Made by a program: the position numbers and the translations under genes. A DNA stretch of 64,000 nt from Rhabditoides inermis (taxonomy: Eukaryota > Nematoda > Chromadorea > Rhabditida > Rhabditidae), in NCBI GenBank assembly GCA_963966185.1, contig CAWZYM010000331.1, forward strand, positions 917,501-981,500. The letters are read 5' to 3'. A model generated the notes under the pieces. That model was not told the origin of the DNA and searched no databases. It saw only the letters and a list, made by a program, of their open reading frames with translations. Below are positions 39,201 to 51,207 of the stretch, piece by piece; position 1 is the first letter of the stretch, and each line of letters opens with the position of its first letter.

Positions 39201-42200
39201 TAAGCGATCGATACTATACAAGTACAGTGTTTCTCAGTGAAGTCACTCTCTGAAGATGATTTTTGAATAGTCAGATCGTTTCTATATCGCTGCATTCGTT
39301 TGAGAATTTATTTTAACTGCCTGACGCCACGGGATCAAAGTGTGTTTTCTGGTTTGAACACAAGCGATCGATACTATACAAGTACAGTGTTTCTCAGTGA
39401 AGTCACTCTCTGAAGATGATATTCATAAGGCCAGATCGTTTCTATATCGCTGCATTCGTTTGAGAATTTATTTCAACTGCCTGACGCCACGGGATCAAAG
39501 TGTGTTGTCTGGTTTGAACATAAGCGATCGATACTATACAAGTACAGTGTTTATCAGTGAAGTCACTTTCTGAAGATGATATTTAAATGGTCAGATCGTT
39601 TCTATATCGCTGCATTCGTTTGAGAATTTATTTTAACTGCCTGACGCCACGGGATCAAAGTGTGTTGTCTGGTTTGAACATAAGCGATCGATACTATACA
39701 AGTACAGTGTTTCTCAGTGAAGTCACTCTCTGAAGATGATATTCATAAGGCCAGATTGTTTCTATATCGCTGCATTCGTTTGAGAATTTATTTTAACTGC
39801 CTGACGCCACGGGATCAAAGTGTGTTTTCTGGTTTGAACATAAGCGATCGATACTATACAAGTACAGTGTTTCTCAGTGAAGTCACTCTCTGAAGATGAT
39901 ATTCATAAGGCCAGATTGTTTCTATATCGCTGCATTCGTTTGAGAATTTATTTTAACTGCCTGACGCCACAGGATCAAAGTGTGTTGTCTGGTTTGAACA
40001 TAAGCGATCGATACTATACAAGTACAGTGTTTCTCAGTGAAGTCACTCTCTGAAGATGATATTCATAAGGCCAGATTGTTTCTATATCGCTGCATTCGTT
40101 TGAGAATTTATTTTAACTGCCTGACGCCACAGGATCAAAGTGTGTTGTCTGGTTTGAACATAAGCGATCGATACTATACAAGTACAGTGTTTCTCAGTGA
40201 AGTCACTCTCTGAAGATGATATTCAAATGGTCAGATCGTTTCTATATAGCTGCATTTGTTTGAGAATTTATTTTAACTGCCTGACGCCACGGGATCAAAG
40301 TGTGTTGTCTGGTTTGAACATAAGCGATCGATACTGTACAAGTACAGTGCTTCTCAGTGAAGTCACTTTCTGAAGATGATATTCATGAGGCCAGATCGTT
40401 TCTATATCGCTGCATTCGTTTGAGAATTTATTTTAACTGCCTGACGCCACGGGATCAAAGTGTGTTTTCTGGTTTGAACATAAGCGATCGTAATGTACAA
40501 GTACAGTGTTTCTCAGTGAAGTCACTCTCTGAAGATGATATTCATAAGGCCAGATCGTTTCTATATCGCTGCATTCGTTTGAGAATTTATTTTAACTGCC
40601 TGACGCCACGGGATCAAAGTGTGTTGTCTGGTTTGAACATAAGCGATCGATACTATACAAGTACAGTGTTTCTCAGTGATGTCACTCTCTGAAGATGATT
40701 TTTGAATGGTCAGATCGTTTCTATATCGCTGCATTCGTTTGAGAATTTATTTTAACTGCCTGACGCCACGGGATCAAAGTGTGTTGTCTGGTTTGAACAT
40801 AAGCGATCGATACTATACAAGTACAGTGTTTCTCAGTGAAGTCACTTTCTGAAGATGATATTTAAATGGTCAGATCGTTTCTATATCGCTGCATTCGTTT
40901 GAGAATTTATTTTAACTGCCTGACGCCACGGGATCAAAGTGTGTTTTCTGGTTTGAACATAGGCGATCGATAATGTACAAGTACAGTGTTTCTCAGTGAA
41001 GTCACTGTCTGAAGATGATATTCATAAGGCCAGATCGTTTCTATATCGCTGCATTCGTTTGAGAATTTATTTTAACTGCCTGACGCCACGGGATCAAAGT
41101 GTGTTTTCTGGTTGGAACATAAGCGATCGATACTGTACAAGTACAGTGTTTCTCAGTGAAGTCACTCTCTGAAGATGATATTTAAATGGTCAGATCGTTT
41201 CTATATCGCTGCATTCGTTTGAGAATTTATTTTTAACTGCCTGACGCCACGGGATCAAAGTGTGTTTTCTGGTTTGAACATAAGCGATCGATACTGTACA
41301 AGTACAGTGTTTCTCAGTGAAGTCACTCTCTGAAGATGATATTCATAAGGCCAGATCGTTTCTATATCGCCGCAATCGTTTGATAATTTATTTTAACTGC
41401 CTGACGCCACGGGATCAAAGTGTGTTGTCTGGTTTGAACATAAGCGATCGATACTATACAAGTACAGTGTTTCTCAGTGAATTCACTCTCTGAAAATGAT
41501 ATTTGAATGGTCAGATCGTTTCTATATCGCTGCATTCGTTTGAGAATTTATTTTAACTGCCTGACGCCACGGGATCAAAGTGTGTTTTCTGGTTTGAACA
41601 TAAGAGATCGATACTGTACAAGTACAGTGTTTCTCAGTGAAGTCACTCTCTGAAGATGATATTTAAATGGTCATATCGTTTCTATATCGCTGCATTCGTT
41701 TGAGAATTTATTTTAACTGCCTGACGCCACGGGATTAAAGTGTGTTGTCTGGTTTGAACATAAGCGATCGATACTATACAAGTACAGTGTTTCTCAGTGA
41801 AGTCACTCTCTGAAGATGATATTCATAAGGCCGAATCGTTTCTATATCGCTGCATTCGTTTGAGAATTGATTTCAACTGCCTGACGCCACGGGATCAAAG
41901 TGTGTTGTCTGGTTTGAACATAAGCGATCGATACTATACAAGTACAGTGTTTCTCAGTGAAGTCACTCTCTGAAGATGATATTCAAATGGTCAGATCGTT
42001 TCTATATAGCTGCATTCGTTTGAGAATTTATTTTAACTGCCTGACGCCACGGGATCAAAGTGTGTTGTCTGGTTTGAACATAAGCGATCGATACTGTACA
42101 AGTACAGTGTTTCTCAGTGAAGTCACTTTCTGAAGATGATATTCATGAGGCCAGATCGTTTCTATATCGCTGCATTCGTTTGAGAATTTATTTTAACTGC

Positions 42201-42803
42201 CTGACGCCACGGGATCAAAGTGTGTTTTCTGGTTTGAACATAAGCGATCGATAATGTACAAGTACAGTGTTTCTCAGTGAAGTCACTCTCTGAAGATGAT
42301 ATTTAAATGGTCAAATCGTTTCTATATCGCTGCATTCGTTTGAGAATTTATTTTAACTGCCTGACGCCACGGGATCAAAGTGTGTTGTCTGGTTTGAACA
42401 TAAGCGATCGATACTATACAAGTACAGTGTTTCTCAGTGAAGTCACTCTCTGAAGATGATATTTAAATGGTCAAATCGTTTCTATATCGCTGCATTCGTT
42501 TGAGAATTTATTTTAACTGCCTGACGCCACGGGATCAAAGTGTGTTGTCTGGTTTGAACATAAGCGATCGATACTATACAAGTACAGTGTTTCTCAGTGA
42601 AGTCACTCTCTGAAGATGATATTTAAATGGTCAAATCGTTTCTATATGGCTGCATTCGTTTGAGAATTTTTTTTTAATTGCCTGACGCCACGGTATCAAA
42701 GTGTGTTGTCTGGTTTGAACATAAGCGATCGATACTATACAAGTACAGTGTTTCTCAGTGAAGTCACTCTCTGAAGATGATATTTAAATGGTCAAATCGT
42801 TTC
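33247..42803 (+). repeat. 160-bp satellite array 1 (about 59 monomers)
   Basis: The unit CAGTGTTTCTCAGTGAAGTC…GATCGATACTATACAAGTA repeats every 160 bp (for example the word GTACAGTGTT at 36821, 36981, 37141). Most of the monomer is nearly invariant. Variation concentrates in a window of about 20 bp after GATGATATT (types CATAAGGCC, TAAATGGTC, CATAACGCC, TAAAGTGTC), at TGTTGTCTGG/TGTTTTCTGG and at TACTATAC/TACTGTAC/TAATGTAC. Block periodicity of 960 bp (6 units) is visible at 36.2-37.9 kb. The 5' end is more diverged and contains a truncated unit near 34305. The array ends in mid-monomer at 42803. Confidence 0.97.
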
Positions 42804-43118
42804 GTCACAGTGCGTCCCGGTTGACCAATACCGTATCCGCTGCAGACGGTAACATTTCGTCGTGCCGTCTGCGCGCACTCTCTCACTTTTTTCGTGTCGT
42901 CTGCACGTGCTCTCTATTTTCCATAGTCTATCGTATTTTCGAAACTTTCCGCTCTTCTGTTTCGATTTTCGTTGATTTTTCTTATAAATTCGTTTTATTT
43001 TGTGTTTTGTTTTGATATTGTTTTTTTAAATGTATCTACATTCATTACTAGTGATTTGATGACCTCATATTGGTGTTTGTTGTTTGTGCACGTGTTATGA
43101 ATGTCACTGATGCCTCTT
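42804..43118. other. unique sequence at the left edge of the inter-satellite island
   Basis: It breaks the last satellite monomer after AAATCGTTTC. The first part is C/G-rich, then AT-rich. It may hold the 5' region of the cassette-containing transcription unit that follows; no promoter motif is certain. Confidence 0.4.
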
Positions 43119-44719
43119 GAATGTTGATTTCGATGGAAACACCGTATTCTTTCAGGTGAACGCTGCCGTCCCGGCGCGTCCACATCGACGACGGACGCCC
43201 CCAGCCCTACCACCAATTCTACAACCCCCTGAGGTGAGTACTATGTCTCGTACAACTTGATTCTTTCCGTCCATTGCAACATTATGTGGTGTCAGGCATG
43301 TCATTCTGCCGCAGTAACTTTGAATGTTGATTTTGATGGAAACTCCGTATTCTTTCAGGTGAACCCTGCCGTCCCGCCGTGTCCACATCGACGACGGACG
43401 CCAGCAGCCCTACAACCACTTCTACAACCCCCTGAGGTGAGTACTATGTCTCGTACAACTTGATTCTTTCCGTCCATTGCAACATTATGTGGTGTCAGGC
43501 ATGTCATTCTGCCGCAGTAACTTTGAATGTTGATTTTGATGGAAACTCCGTATTCTTTCAGGTGAACCCTGCCGGCCCGCCGTGTCCACATCGACGACGG
43601 ACGCCAGCAGCCCTACCACCACTTCTACAACCCCCTGAGGTGAGTACTATGTCTCGTACAACTTGATTCTTGCCGTCCATTGCAACATTATGTGGTGTCA
43701 GGCATGTCATTCTGCCGCAGTAACTTTGAATGTTGATTTTGATGGAAACTCCGTATTCTTTCAGGTGAACCCTGCCGGCCCGCCGTGTCCACATCGACGA
43801 CGGACGCCAGCAGCCCTACCATCACTTCTACAACCCCCTGAGGTGAGTACTATGTCTCGTACAACTTGATTCTTGCCGTCCATTGCAACATTATGTGGTG
43901 TCAGGCATGTCATTCTGCCGCAGTAACTTTGAATGTTGATTTTGATGGAAACTCCGTATTCTTTCAGGTGAACCCTGCCGGCCCGCCGTGTCCACATCGA
44001 CGACGGACGCCAGCAGCCCTACCATCACTTCTACAACCCCCTGAGGTGAGTACTATGTCTCGTACAACTTGATTCTTGCCGTCCATTGCAACATTATGTG
44101 GTGTCAGGCATGTCATTCTGCCGCAGTAACTTTGAATGTTGATTTTGATGGAAACTCCGTATTCTTTCAGGTGAACCCTGCCGGCCCGCCGTGTCCACAT
44201 CGACGACGGACGCCAGCAGCCCTACCATCACTTCTACAACCCCCTGAGGTGAGTACTATGTCTCGTACAACTTGATTCTTGCCGTCCATTGCAACATTAT
44301 GTGGTGTCAGGCATGTCATTCTGCCGCAGTAACTTTGAATGTTGATTTTGATGGAAACTCCGTATTCTTTCAGGTGAACCCTGCCGTCCCGCCGTGTCCA
44401 CATCGACGACGGACGCCAGCAGCCCTACCACCACTTCTACAACCCCCTGAGGTGAGTACTATGTCTCGTACAACTTGATTCTTTCCTCCATTGCAACATT
44501 ATGTGGTGTCAGGCATGTCATTCTGCCGCAGTAACTTTGAATGTTGATTTTGATGGAAACTCCGTATTCTTTTAGGTGAACCCTGCCGGCCCGCCGTGTC
44601 CACATCGACGACGGACGCCAGCAGCCCTACCACCACTTCTACAACCCCCTGAGGTGAGTACTATGTCTCGTACAACTTGATTCTTTCCTCCATTGCAACA
44701 TTATGTGGTGTCAGGCATG
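43119..44719 (+). repeat. eight tandem 203-bp units, each with a 78-nt exon-like cassette
   Basis: Period 203 bp (202 for the last full unit). Each unit contains TATTCTTTCAG, a 78-nt block, then GTGAGT. The blocks are 43156-43233, 43359-43436, 43562-43639, 43765-43842, 43968-44045, 44171-44248, 44374-44451 and 44576-44653 (last acceptor TTTTAG). 78 is a multiple of 3, so any number of cassettes can be joined without a frame change. The only frame open through a whole block reads VNPAVPPCPHRRRTPAALPP and then LLQPPE. Another frame (VHIDDGRQQPYHHFYNPLR) has better codon use but a TGA two bases into the block. Unit 1 is the most diverged. The array runs into the first exon of the next gene (shared word GTGTCAGGCATGTCAT). 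Confidence 0.9.
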
Positions 44720-45151
44720 TCATCCAATCGTGATGAGTCGTCTGGAGACGATGAACCGCTTGCTCGCTATGTTGGCGACACTCGACTCGTCTATGGCACT
44801 GTGAGTCTTTGTTATAATTTTGTTCGTTATATAATATAATGTCTTTTGTTGTATTGTGTGTAGATATTTTTCATTAGATTTGCTACCACGGCAAATATTT
44901 CTCATATTATTTGTTTTATATTTCAGCCGATGCCATACCGATGCGCGCAGCCAGCCAAGAGGATCCGTGGAATCTCCGCGAACGCAGAGGTGTGTTGTTT
45001 GTTTGAATGTACATGCATATCACACATCATTCGCATTTCTATTTGTTATTCATTGATGTTTGTTCAGGTGACTGGACTACTCATTGAACGACGCGCGCTT
45101 CTCTCTCAAGCTATTGTTAACAAGATAACATCTCGGCTCATTCACGACTAG
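44717..45151 (+). CDS. small 3-exon gene of unknown function downstream of the exon cassettes
   Basis: Exons 44717-44800, 44927-44989 and 45068-45151 join in phase 0 with canonical GTGAGT/GTGTGT donors and TTTCAG/TTCAG acceptors, giving about 76 codons and a TAG stop. The product starts MSSNRDESSGDDEPLARYVG and contains PAKRIRGISANAEVTGLLIE and ALLSQAIVNKITSRLI, a possible amphipathic C-terminal helix. The ATG lies 2 nt after an AG acceptor and in the tail of the 203-bp repeat, so the cassettes may form its 5' UTR or alternative 5' exons. I recognise no family. The stop sits at the very edge of an ACTAG repeat cluster, so the 3' end may have been created by that insertion. Confidence 0.5.
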
Positions 45152-45345
45152 TAGAAAACTAGTCGAAAAACTACTAGGAAACGAGCTAGTTTCCTACTAG
45201 TGAGGTGGTAAATTAGTCGGCGGCTAGTTACGATAGTGACTAGTTTACTAGTAGTTTTTTGTTGAAAAAAATAGTAGGAAAAATAGTGAACTAGTTTACT
45301 AGTAGTTTTTTGTTGAAAAAATAATAGTAGGAAAAAAACTGGCAT
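45145..45345. repeat. ACTAG/CTAGT palindrome cluster, left
   Basis: Many copies of ACTAGT, CTAGTTTCCTACTAG and ACTAGTAGTTTTTTGTTGAA occur in 200 bp. The word GAGCTAGTTTCCTACTAGT (45183-45201) is repeated exactly at 47029-47047. This looks like the subterminal region of a non-autonomous DNA element. Confidence 0.65.
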
Positions 45346-45675
45346 ACCAAATCAGAATCATATAGGGGATATACGGCTTGCTTCGTCTTTTGTATGAAAT
45401 CGGACCATAATAACAACTTTGAATGAGTGAATAAATTTATTATGTCACCAACAGAGCACAACGAGTGAGCAATTCAAACATTAAATTTACTGATATTAAA
45501 ACACTTCACAGGAATAAAGAAACATCGCATGTCATAAACAGTATCATAACAACGTAGATCATCTGCTGCTTGTCGAGTTGCTTGAGAACAATTGAGATAA
45601 GTTTCAAATGGGTGGGGTGGGTTGTCTTGAAAGAGAAGTTCCAGAAGTTCTTCCTCGTCTAGCGCACAATGGCCG

Positions 45676-46452
45676 CCTTCTCAGTGAAGACTAAGCACTC
45701 GAGCTTGATTCGGGTCACCGTTCACATACGACCTGAAACACTTTATGTAAACATCATTCAACACCAAGTTACATAAACGAAACTGAGACGTATTATAGAG
45801 ACGTGTCATAAATAAATTCACATCACCGCACACTGAATCAGTTGTTTACTACTCACCTGAGATGGAGCTTGGCGTGCGCCTCAGACTATCCGATCTCCGT
45901 TCATCGTTTACATGACGTCGATCGCCACGCCACCAAGCAAGCCTCAAAAAGACAACATTCAAAATCAATAAGCAATCATCAAAAACTTCACTGTTTGCAA
46001 TTAATTTCAACCTACCAAACTAGCGACCTCAAGACAGCCTCATTTGGTTGTCACGCTGTCAATACAATACTCTTGACTTTCGCTGAACGTACGCAGGTGT
46101 CAGATCCACAGGCCACGCTCTACCACGCACGGCCATTATAGTACACAATGCTCACCTTGCTCAGTGAGAAGATACAGCTATGCCGCGTCGGTGTCCGCTC
46201 TCCACATTGCGGCACGTCACCTGAAATTGTAACAATACAATGATACAATGTGTATACAGAACTTATACATTTACATACTATCGCTACTATCTATTAACGT
46301 TTTAAAAATATTTGATATGAATCGAATCTTCGAAGCGAGTAGGCGGAGTGAAATACAATCAAAATCCTCACTTAGCCTGCTTGAAGTCGTATGTCCGTGC
46401 ACCAAACACGCGCGAACACGCGCGACACATGTTCGGCAAGCTCGCGGAACAC
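45676..46452 (-). CDS. possible minus-strand spliced gene (low confidence)
   Basis: On the minus strand there are exon-like blocks with good splice sites: 46452-46372 (GATTACAG / GTGAGG), 46220-46156 (AATTTCAG / GTGAGC), 45942-45857 (GTGAGT donor) and 45732 to about 45676 (GTTTCAG acceptor). The second block is open as DVPQCGERTPTRHSCIFSLS. The third is open as RRHVNDERRSDSLRRTPSSI. The first is open in all three frames, so phase is not decided. The locus sits between the two ACTAG clusters and may belong to the same element. No homology is recognised. Confidence 0.3.
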
Positions 46453-46925
46453 CTGTAATCACACAATTCGTGCAAAAGTTGACTAATAAACAATTATTCA
46501 AGAGCTATATAATGCGAGTAAAAAGTTAGCAAGCGAACAATGGAACGATAAGGCGAATCAGTAAAAATCGGATCGAGAATGATTACGAATCAATAGATAC
46601 CGGGAAATATAGGTGAACAAAAAAGATGATGAACGTGAAGATGAATAAGAAGAAGATGGAAGAGAAATGTGACGATGTAAAAGATAAAGTGGGCTTTTAT
46701 CTGATAGGTTGGCAACGAACAAATCGAAAAGATAGATGTGTCGAAAAGATAGACGATGATGATTAGGTCGACTAGAATGAGCACCCATGATCTGCTATCA
46801 CGATAAACGCAACAATGAAAAAAACATTTCAAAACAACAATAAAAACAATTACTTTTTCGTCAAACAATACGAATTGTTGCTCTCATATACAGTAATCTT
46901 ACAAATCGTGGTGGGACCATTTTGA

Positions 46926-47047
46926 AAAAAACTACTAGGAAACTAGTAGGAAATTTTCCTACTAGTTTTTGAACTAGTTTCCTAGTAGTGAAAAATTAGA
47001 CTAGTTTCCTAGTAGGAAAAACTCGTGCGAGCTAGTTTCCTACTAGT
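46926..47047. repeat. ACTAG/CTAGT palindrome cluster, right
   Basis: It contains repeated CTAGTTTCCTAGTAG and ACTAGTAGGAAATTTTCCTACTAGT palindromes, including the 19-bp word shared with the left cluster. Together the clusters bound about 1.9 kb. Confidence 0.65.
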
Positions 47048-47296
47048 CATCCACAGGCCAGATCGTCGCTTACACTTGCATTGCTCTCGTTGTCGCTCAT
47101 TAGAATAAATATTATGCGAAACTCTGTTGGGAATGTTTTGAATACGGGGAAAACAATGCTGTTATATTAGGCTCGCACTTAGCTCAGGATTTTTCGTTGA
47201 AAACATCGTGGATTTTGACACTACCGTATACTAAACGAAATGCACTGCATATTGTTTTTTGCTGTTCATATCTCTACTCAACAGATGCTCTCTCAT

Positions 47297-47370
47297 GACC
47301 ACGTGGCGTAGTGGTAACGCTCTCGCTTAGGAAGCAAATGTCCGCGGGTTCGATCTTGGGTATCCACGCA
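47297..47370 (+). other. tRNA-like sequence (pseudogene or SINE head)
   Basis: A box TGGCGTAGTGG (47304-47314), an anticodon-loop-like TTAGGAA (would be Pro AGG) and a B-box-like GGTTCGATCTT (47347-47357) have correct spacing. The acceptor, anticodon and T stems do not pair well, so a functional tRNA is unlikely. Confidence 0.5.
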
Positions 47371-48281
47371 ATATTTTGTCAAATTTAAAACATCATCGAA
47401 AAGGTTCTTATCGTTGTCTAACCACCCTAATGTCTCTCGTGAAAAGAGTAGAACTCATTTGCGGGCCCACTATATGTGATTGTGTGATATGCTCATCGGT
47501 TCAGTCGCCTGGTTCGCAAATGGGAGCTTTTGTAGGAGGCGAAGAGGAAGGCGAGAAACCGCAAGCGTCGAAGTAAGATGAAAGGGAACAAGAAGAGGAA
47601 GGTGGATGCAGTTGTGGGCGGTGAAGACGAGTCTGATGCGATGGAAGCGGACAGGAGAGACGGACAAGGCGCTGATCAAGGGGATCTCGATGGAGAAAGA
47701 GGAGATGATGGAGTAGAAGAAGGAGCAGGGGAACGCGAGGAGGAGGAGGCGGCGGAGGATGCGGATGGGGAAGAAGATTTCGAGGATGAAGAAGAAATGG
47801 AGGATGGAGAGGAGCAAGGTGTGGAGGAAGGACGAATGGTGATCGAAGGAGAAGAGGGCATGTATGATGGAGGTGGAGACGATATGTTCGGATACGACGA
47901 CAGGGATATGTTCGAGGACTGGGAAGGTGGAGAACAGGAAGGACGGCTGGGTGCTCTGGAGATGGAGAAAGAGGAGGGAGAGGACAGACCGAGCTGCTCC
48001 ACTGCTTCACGGACTCTTCCGTCCAGCGGCTGCTCGAGTCGCGTCATGCCCCCGCTCAGGACATTCACGTCGGCCGACAGCGCGAGGACTGCGAGCGAGT
48101 CGAGCCAGCAGCCCTACCTATCCCAGAAGGACGTCACTCCCGTCAGAGAACAGCCGCTGGAGCAGTCTCAGGAATCTGTTCACCTTCCCGAGCCCATCAT
48201 CAGACCATGTGTCTCGGCCGAAGCGCTTGGATTGCCGGAGGGACAGCACCTGCAACTCGGACGTCTGCCTCCTCAAGTGGT

Positions 48282-48286
<5 letters not shown>

Positions 48287-48329
<43 letters not shown>

Positions 48330-48334
48330 GAGAC

Positions 48335-48374
<40 letters not shown>
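48287..48374 (+). repeat. (GA)n tract in a transposase-like intron
   Basis: It starts 5 nt after the donor at 48280 and fills nearly the whole 107-bp intron. Confidence 0.9.
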
Positions 48375-48377
<3 letters not shown>

Positions 48378-48923
48378 TTTTTTCAGCCTCTTGTTCGCCG
48401 AGACCAGAACGATGTCTACTACATCGACATTGGTGAAGGCGAGAAGGTGCTGATCGAGGTACCGAAGACGCGTATCAACTTTGATCAGCTCAAGTCTCAT
48501 ACTCAGAGAAGGTGAGTCATTTTATCTGATTATGACATAGTGGGCGGTTGTTTAGATCTAGAGTCAATGCGCTGGTCGGTGCGGCGACATTGATAGCGGG
48601 TAGGTACTCTAACGAGACCAAGGAAGAGAAGATTGTGGGGGCGACTGTGACTGTCGAGCTGCTGCAACGCGCTCTCACCACTGCACAGCGGAGGCTGAGG
48701 AAGCACGGAGTCCAGGGAGAGCTATCCAAGGTGGACGGACCCATGCTATCAGTCGGTGAGTCTTCTTCGCCCTTGTTGTTTTATTCTCTTTCTCTGCTAG
48801 ATTACCCACTTCATCTAGGTGAAGTAATGCATTACATTCCTGGGCGGGCAACTGTTGTCACGCTATGAACTGAGAACATGGCGTAGCATCTCGTTCCCTA
48901 CCTAGTGGTGTTTGCTCGGTGTA

Positions 48924-49018
48924 ATCAGTAGATTAGTGATACTGTAGTCAGTAGATTAGTGATACTGTAGTCAGTAGATTAGTGATACTGTAGTCAGTAG
49001 ATTAGTGACACTTTCATT
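48924..49018 (+). repeat. four tandem copies of a 23-bp repeat
   Basis: CAGTAGATTAGTGATACTGTA recurs with starts at 48926, 48949, 48972 and 48995. It lies in an intron of the transposase-like gene. Confidence 0.9.
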
Positions 49019-49362
49019 CAGATAGTTTTACTCAATGAAACGTAGGTTTCAATACTCAATCTTGCCTTATCTTAATATTTGTTTGCAGATGCGGATGGGT
49101 TTCTTATGGTTAGTGAGAATTGGTCGAGGAGGAGTCATCAGAGAGTGAGGATGCAAATGATGCAGAGAGTACAAATCATTAATAACGTACAACACAATTA
49201 CACCTAGCCTAGGTGTAACCGTATAATATGATTTTATAGCGGGCACTCAATGCTGCACCCCGAGAAGACGATGTCCAACTGGATAAAGCAGTTCGAGTGT
49301 GTCTCGGATGAAGACGTTTATCGGTCTAGCAGGGTAGAGGATGTGCGGTTCGCCTATGTGAG

Positions 49363-49425
<63 letters not shown>

Positions 49426-50052
49426 CTCTCTCTTTCTCTCACTCTCTCTTCCCACCTCTCTCTCTCTTCCCCCCTCTCTCTCATACCTTGAAAGGAATGA
49501 ACATAATCAATGTAGGTGAGGTGCGTGCCGACGTTGGTGCAGAGAGTGATTGACAAGACTGGGGATGCTTTTGAGGGGGATGGCCTGAACAAGGGCTACT
49601 TCGAGATAAAAATCGGAGTAGACAAGGGTCACCAAGTCACCAAGGTGACTCTGTCCTTCCCCTCCCGCACCACTGGTCTTGTCAATTCACCGGCCAACCA
49701 GATCTTGCTCTGTCTCTTCGAAGCCGACGACAACTATGAGCACCTGGTGGAGTACGGAGGGGTTGGTGAAGGAGTGGGGGACGATGTAGGATCCAAGAAG
49801 GGATAAAGAAAGGTTGAATTAGGGCAAATGAAACTCATTGCACTTACAGACGATTTGGGAGCAGATGAAGGCCATGACCGAGGTAAATCTCAACGGAACC
49901 AAAGCCAAGATCAGATGGATGGTGTCGGGGGACATGAAGGTGGGATTATTCAATATGTATTGTTTCATATATTAGTTCAGAGCGTGTCTGAGGTGATGGG
50001 ACTGACTCGCGGATTCAACGGGTCTCATCCTTGTATTATGGTAGTCGATTAC

Positions 50053-50098
<46 letters not shown>

Positions 50099-51207
50099 GG
50101 AGATCATTTCAGTGCGAGATATCGGAGAGCGACATGAACGAAGGACAGCATGTGCCTGCAGTTCTTCGCACAGTTGAGCGGGCAATGGAGAAGATGGGTT
50201 CGTTGGGATACCAGAAGGAACCTCTCGTCCCCGCCGCCACCATCATCTGTCCGAGCGTGTTGCACTGCTTCCTGGAGCCGCCGACAGAGGTGTTCAAGAT
50301 GATGGACGACGATTATGTCAAGGTGAAGTTTCTCTCTCCCCTCTCCCCTCTCCCCTCCTCCTCTCTCTCCATTTATAAAATATAATCTGCTTTAGGCAAT
50401 AGCTCATAACCAGATGGGCAAGCCTTTCCTCGCGACGACCTTCCAGAATCCGGATCTGGTATGTGGTGTGCGCGAGAAAGAGAGACATAGACAAACATAC
50501 AGACAGACAATCATACCGATAGAGACAGAGTAAAAAAGGAGACAAAGATACAGATGACATGATACATGTAGGGACGGGCAGCCTGGGTGATTTGGGCGCG
50601 TTGCCAGCGTCACGCTTTTGTGTCCCGGCAAGGGTCAGCCGCGAGTGAGGGAGAGAGGCGCGGGGGAGATAAGCCGCGGGCTATCGTTTGATTCGACTTG
50701 CAGGTCAACGCTGGGGGCAAATCCCAAATCATATTACGGGTTCGGATAGAAGAGATTGTTCTGCCTCTAACAAGCTATGATAATAGACATTTCATGAAAG
50801 TCTAACCATTGTTACGGCTGTTTTACTGATGCTCACTCAATTTCGCGTTTTCTGTTTTGATTTGTTTTGCATATTTATTGTCATCGGCCACTCTCGGCCA
50901 CTCTATGGCGTATTCTTCCACATATGCTCGATATAATTAAAATAGTCCCACATTCCCTAATTTTTTCGCAATGTTTCGCTACTTCATTTTGTATACATTC
51001 GCATTCTCCTTACCATCCCACACGCATTGTTGACTATCCACTCCCCTCTTCTCTCACTTGCCGTCATAGATAATTTTCAAATTGATGCTTGTTTTATTCA
51101 GCATCTTTTATTAGATATTATCTAAAAAGAAAATACTTATTCTATTTGTTCACGCGATTTCTATAATTAAATTACTATAGCTCGCCTCTTACCGTTGCCC
51201 ACCATTC

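Larger units (their letters stand above)
47578..50598 (+). pseudogene. transposase-like gene, N-terminal part (10-11 exons)
   Basis: Exons 47578-48279, 48387-48511, 48556-48755, 49089-49144, 49240-49357, 49516-49761, 49850-49939, 49981-50040, 50113-50322, 50396-50458 and 50572 to about 50598. Exon 1 has a basic start (MKGNKKRKV) and a long Asp/Glu-rich region. Later exons spell YFEIKIGVDKG, NSPANQILLCLFEADDNYEH, WMVSGDMK, EVMGLTRGFNGSHPCIM-C and PPTEVFKMMDDDYVKA. This order (K-x-GVDKG, NS-N-LL-FE-D, GDMK, GL-G-PC-C) matches, from memory, a widespread uncharacterised metazoan transposon-derived protein family; I cannot name it securely. Most phases chain; the join 49144 to 49240 does not. Coding is cut at about 50599 by a foldback element, and the C-terminus resumes at 54915. 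Confidence 0.7.

Noticed and set aside
33247..42803. CRISPR array
   Set aside because: The 160-bp unit is repeated as a whole with no unique spacers, and the context is animal DNA.
33247..42803. Centromeric satellite
   Set aside because: Nothing in the sequence shows centromere function. If the host is a nematode its chromosomes are probably holocentric, so the inference would be unsafe.
42788..43015. 75-aa frame at the array edge
   Set aside because: It begins in satellite sequence, has poor codon use and shows no splice link to the cassettes.
43156..43233. Calling the cassettes a proline-rich coding domain
   Set aside because: Only one frame is open and its codon use is unlike the confident genes here. 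No upstream in-frame start was found, so I kept it as a repeat with exon-like signals.
47501..48068. Minus-strand frames of 130-169 aa opposite the acidic exon
   Set aside because: They are shadows of the Glu/Asp-rich coding exon, which is Ser/Pro/Leu-rich when read backwards. The plus strand has the start, splice sites and downstream chaining.
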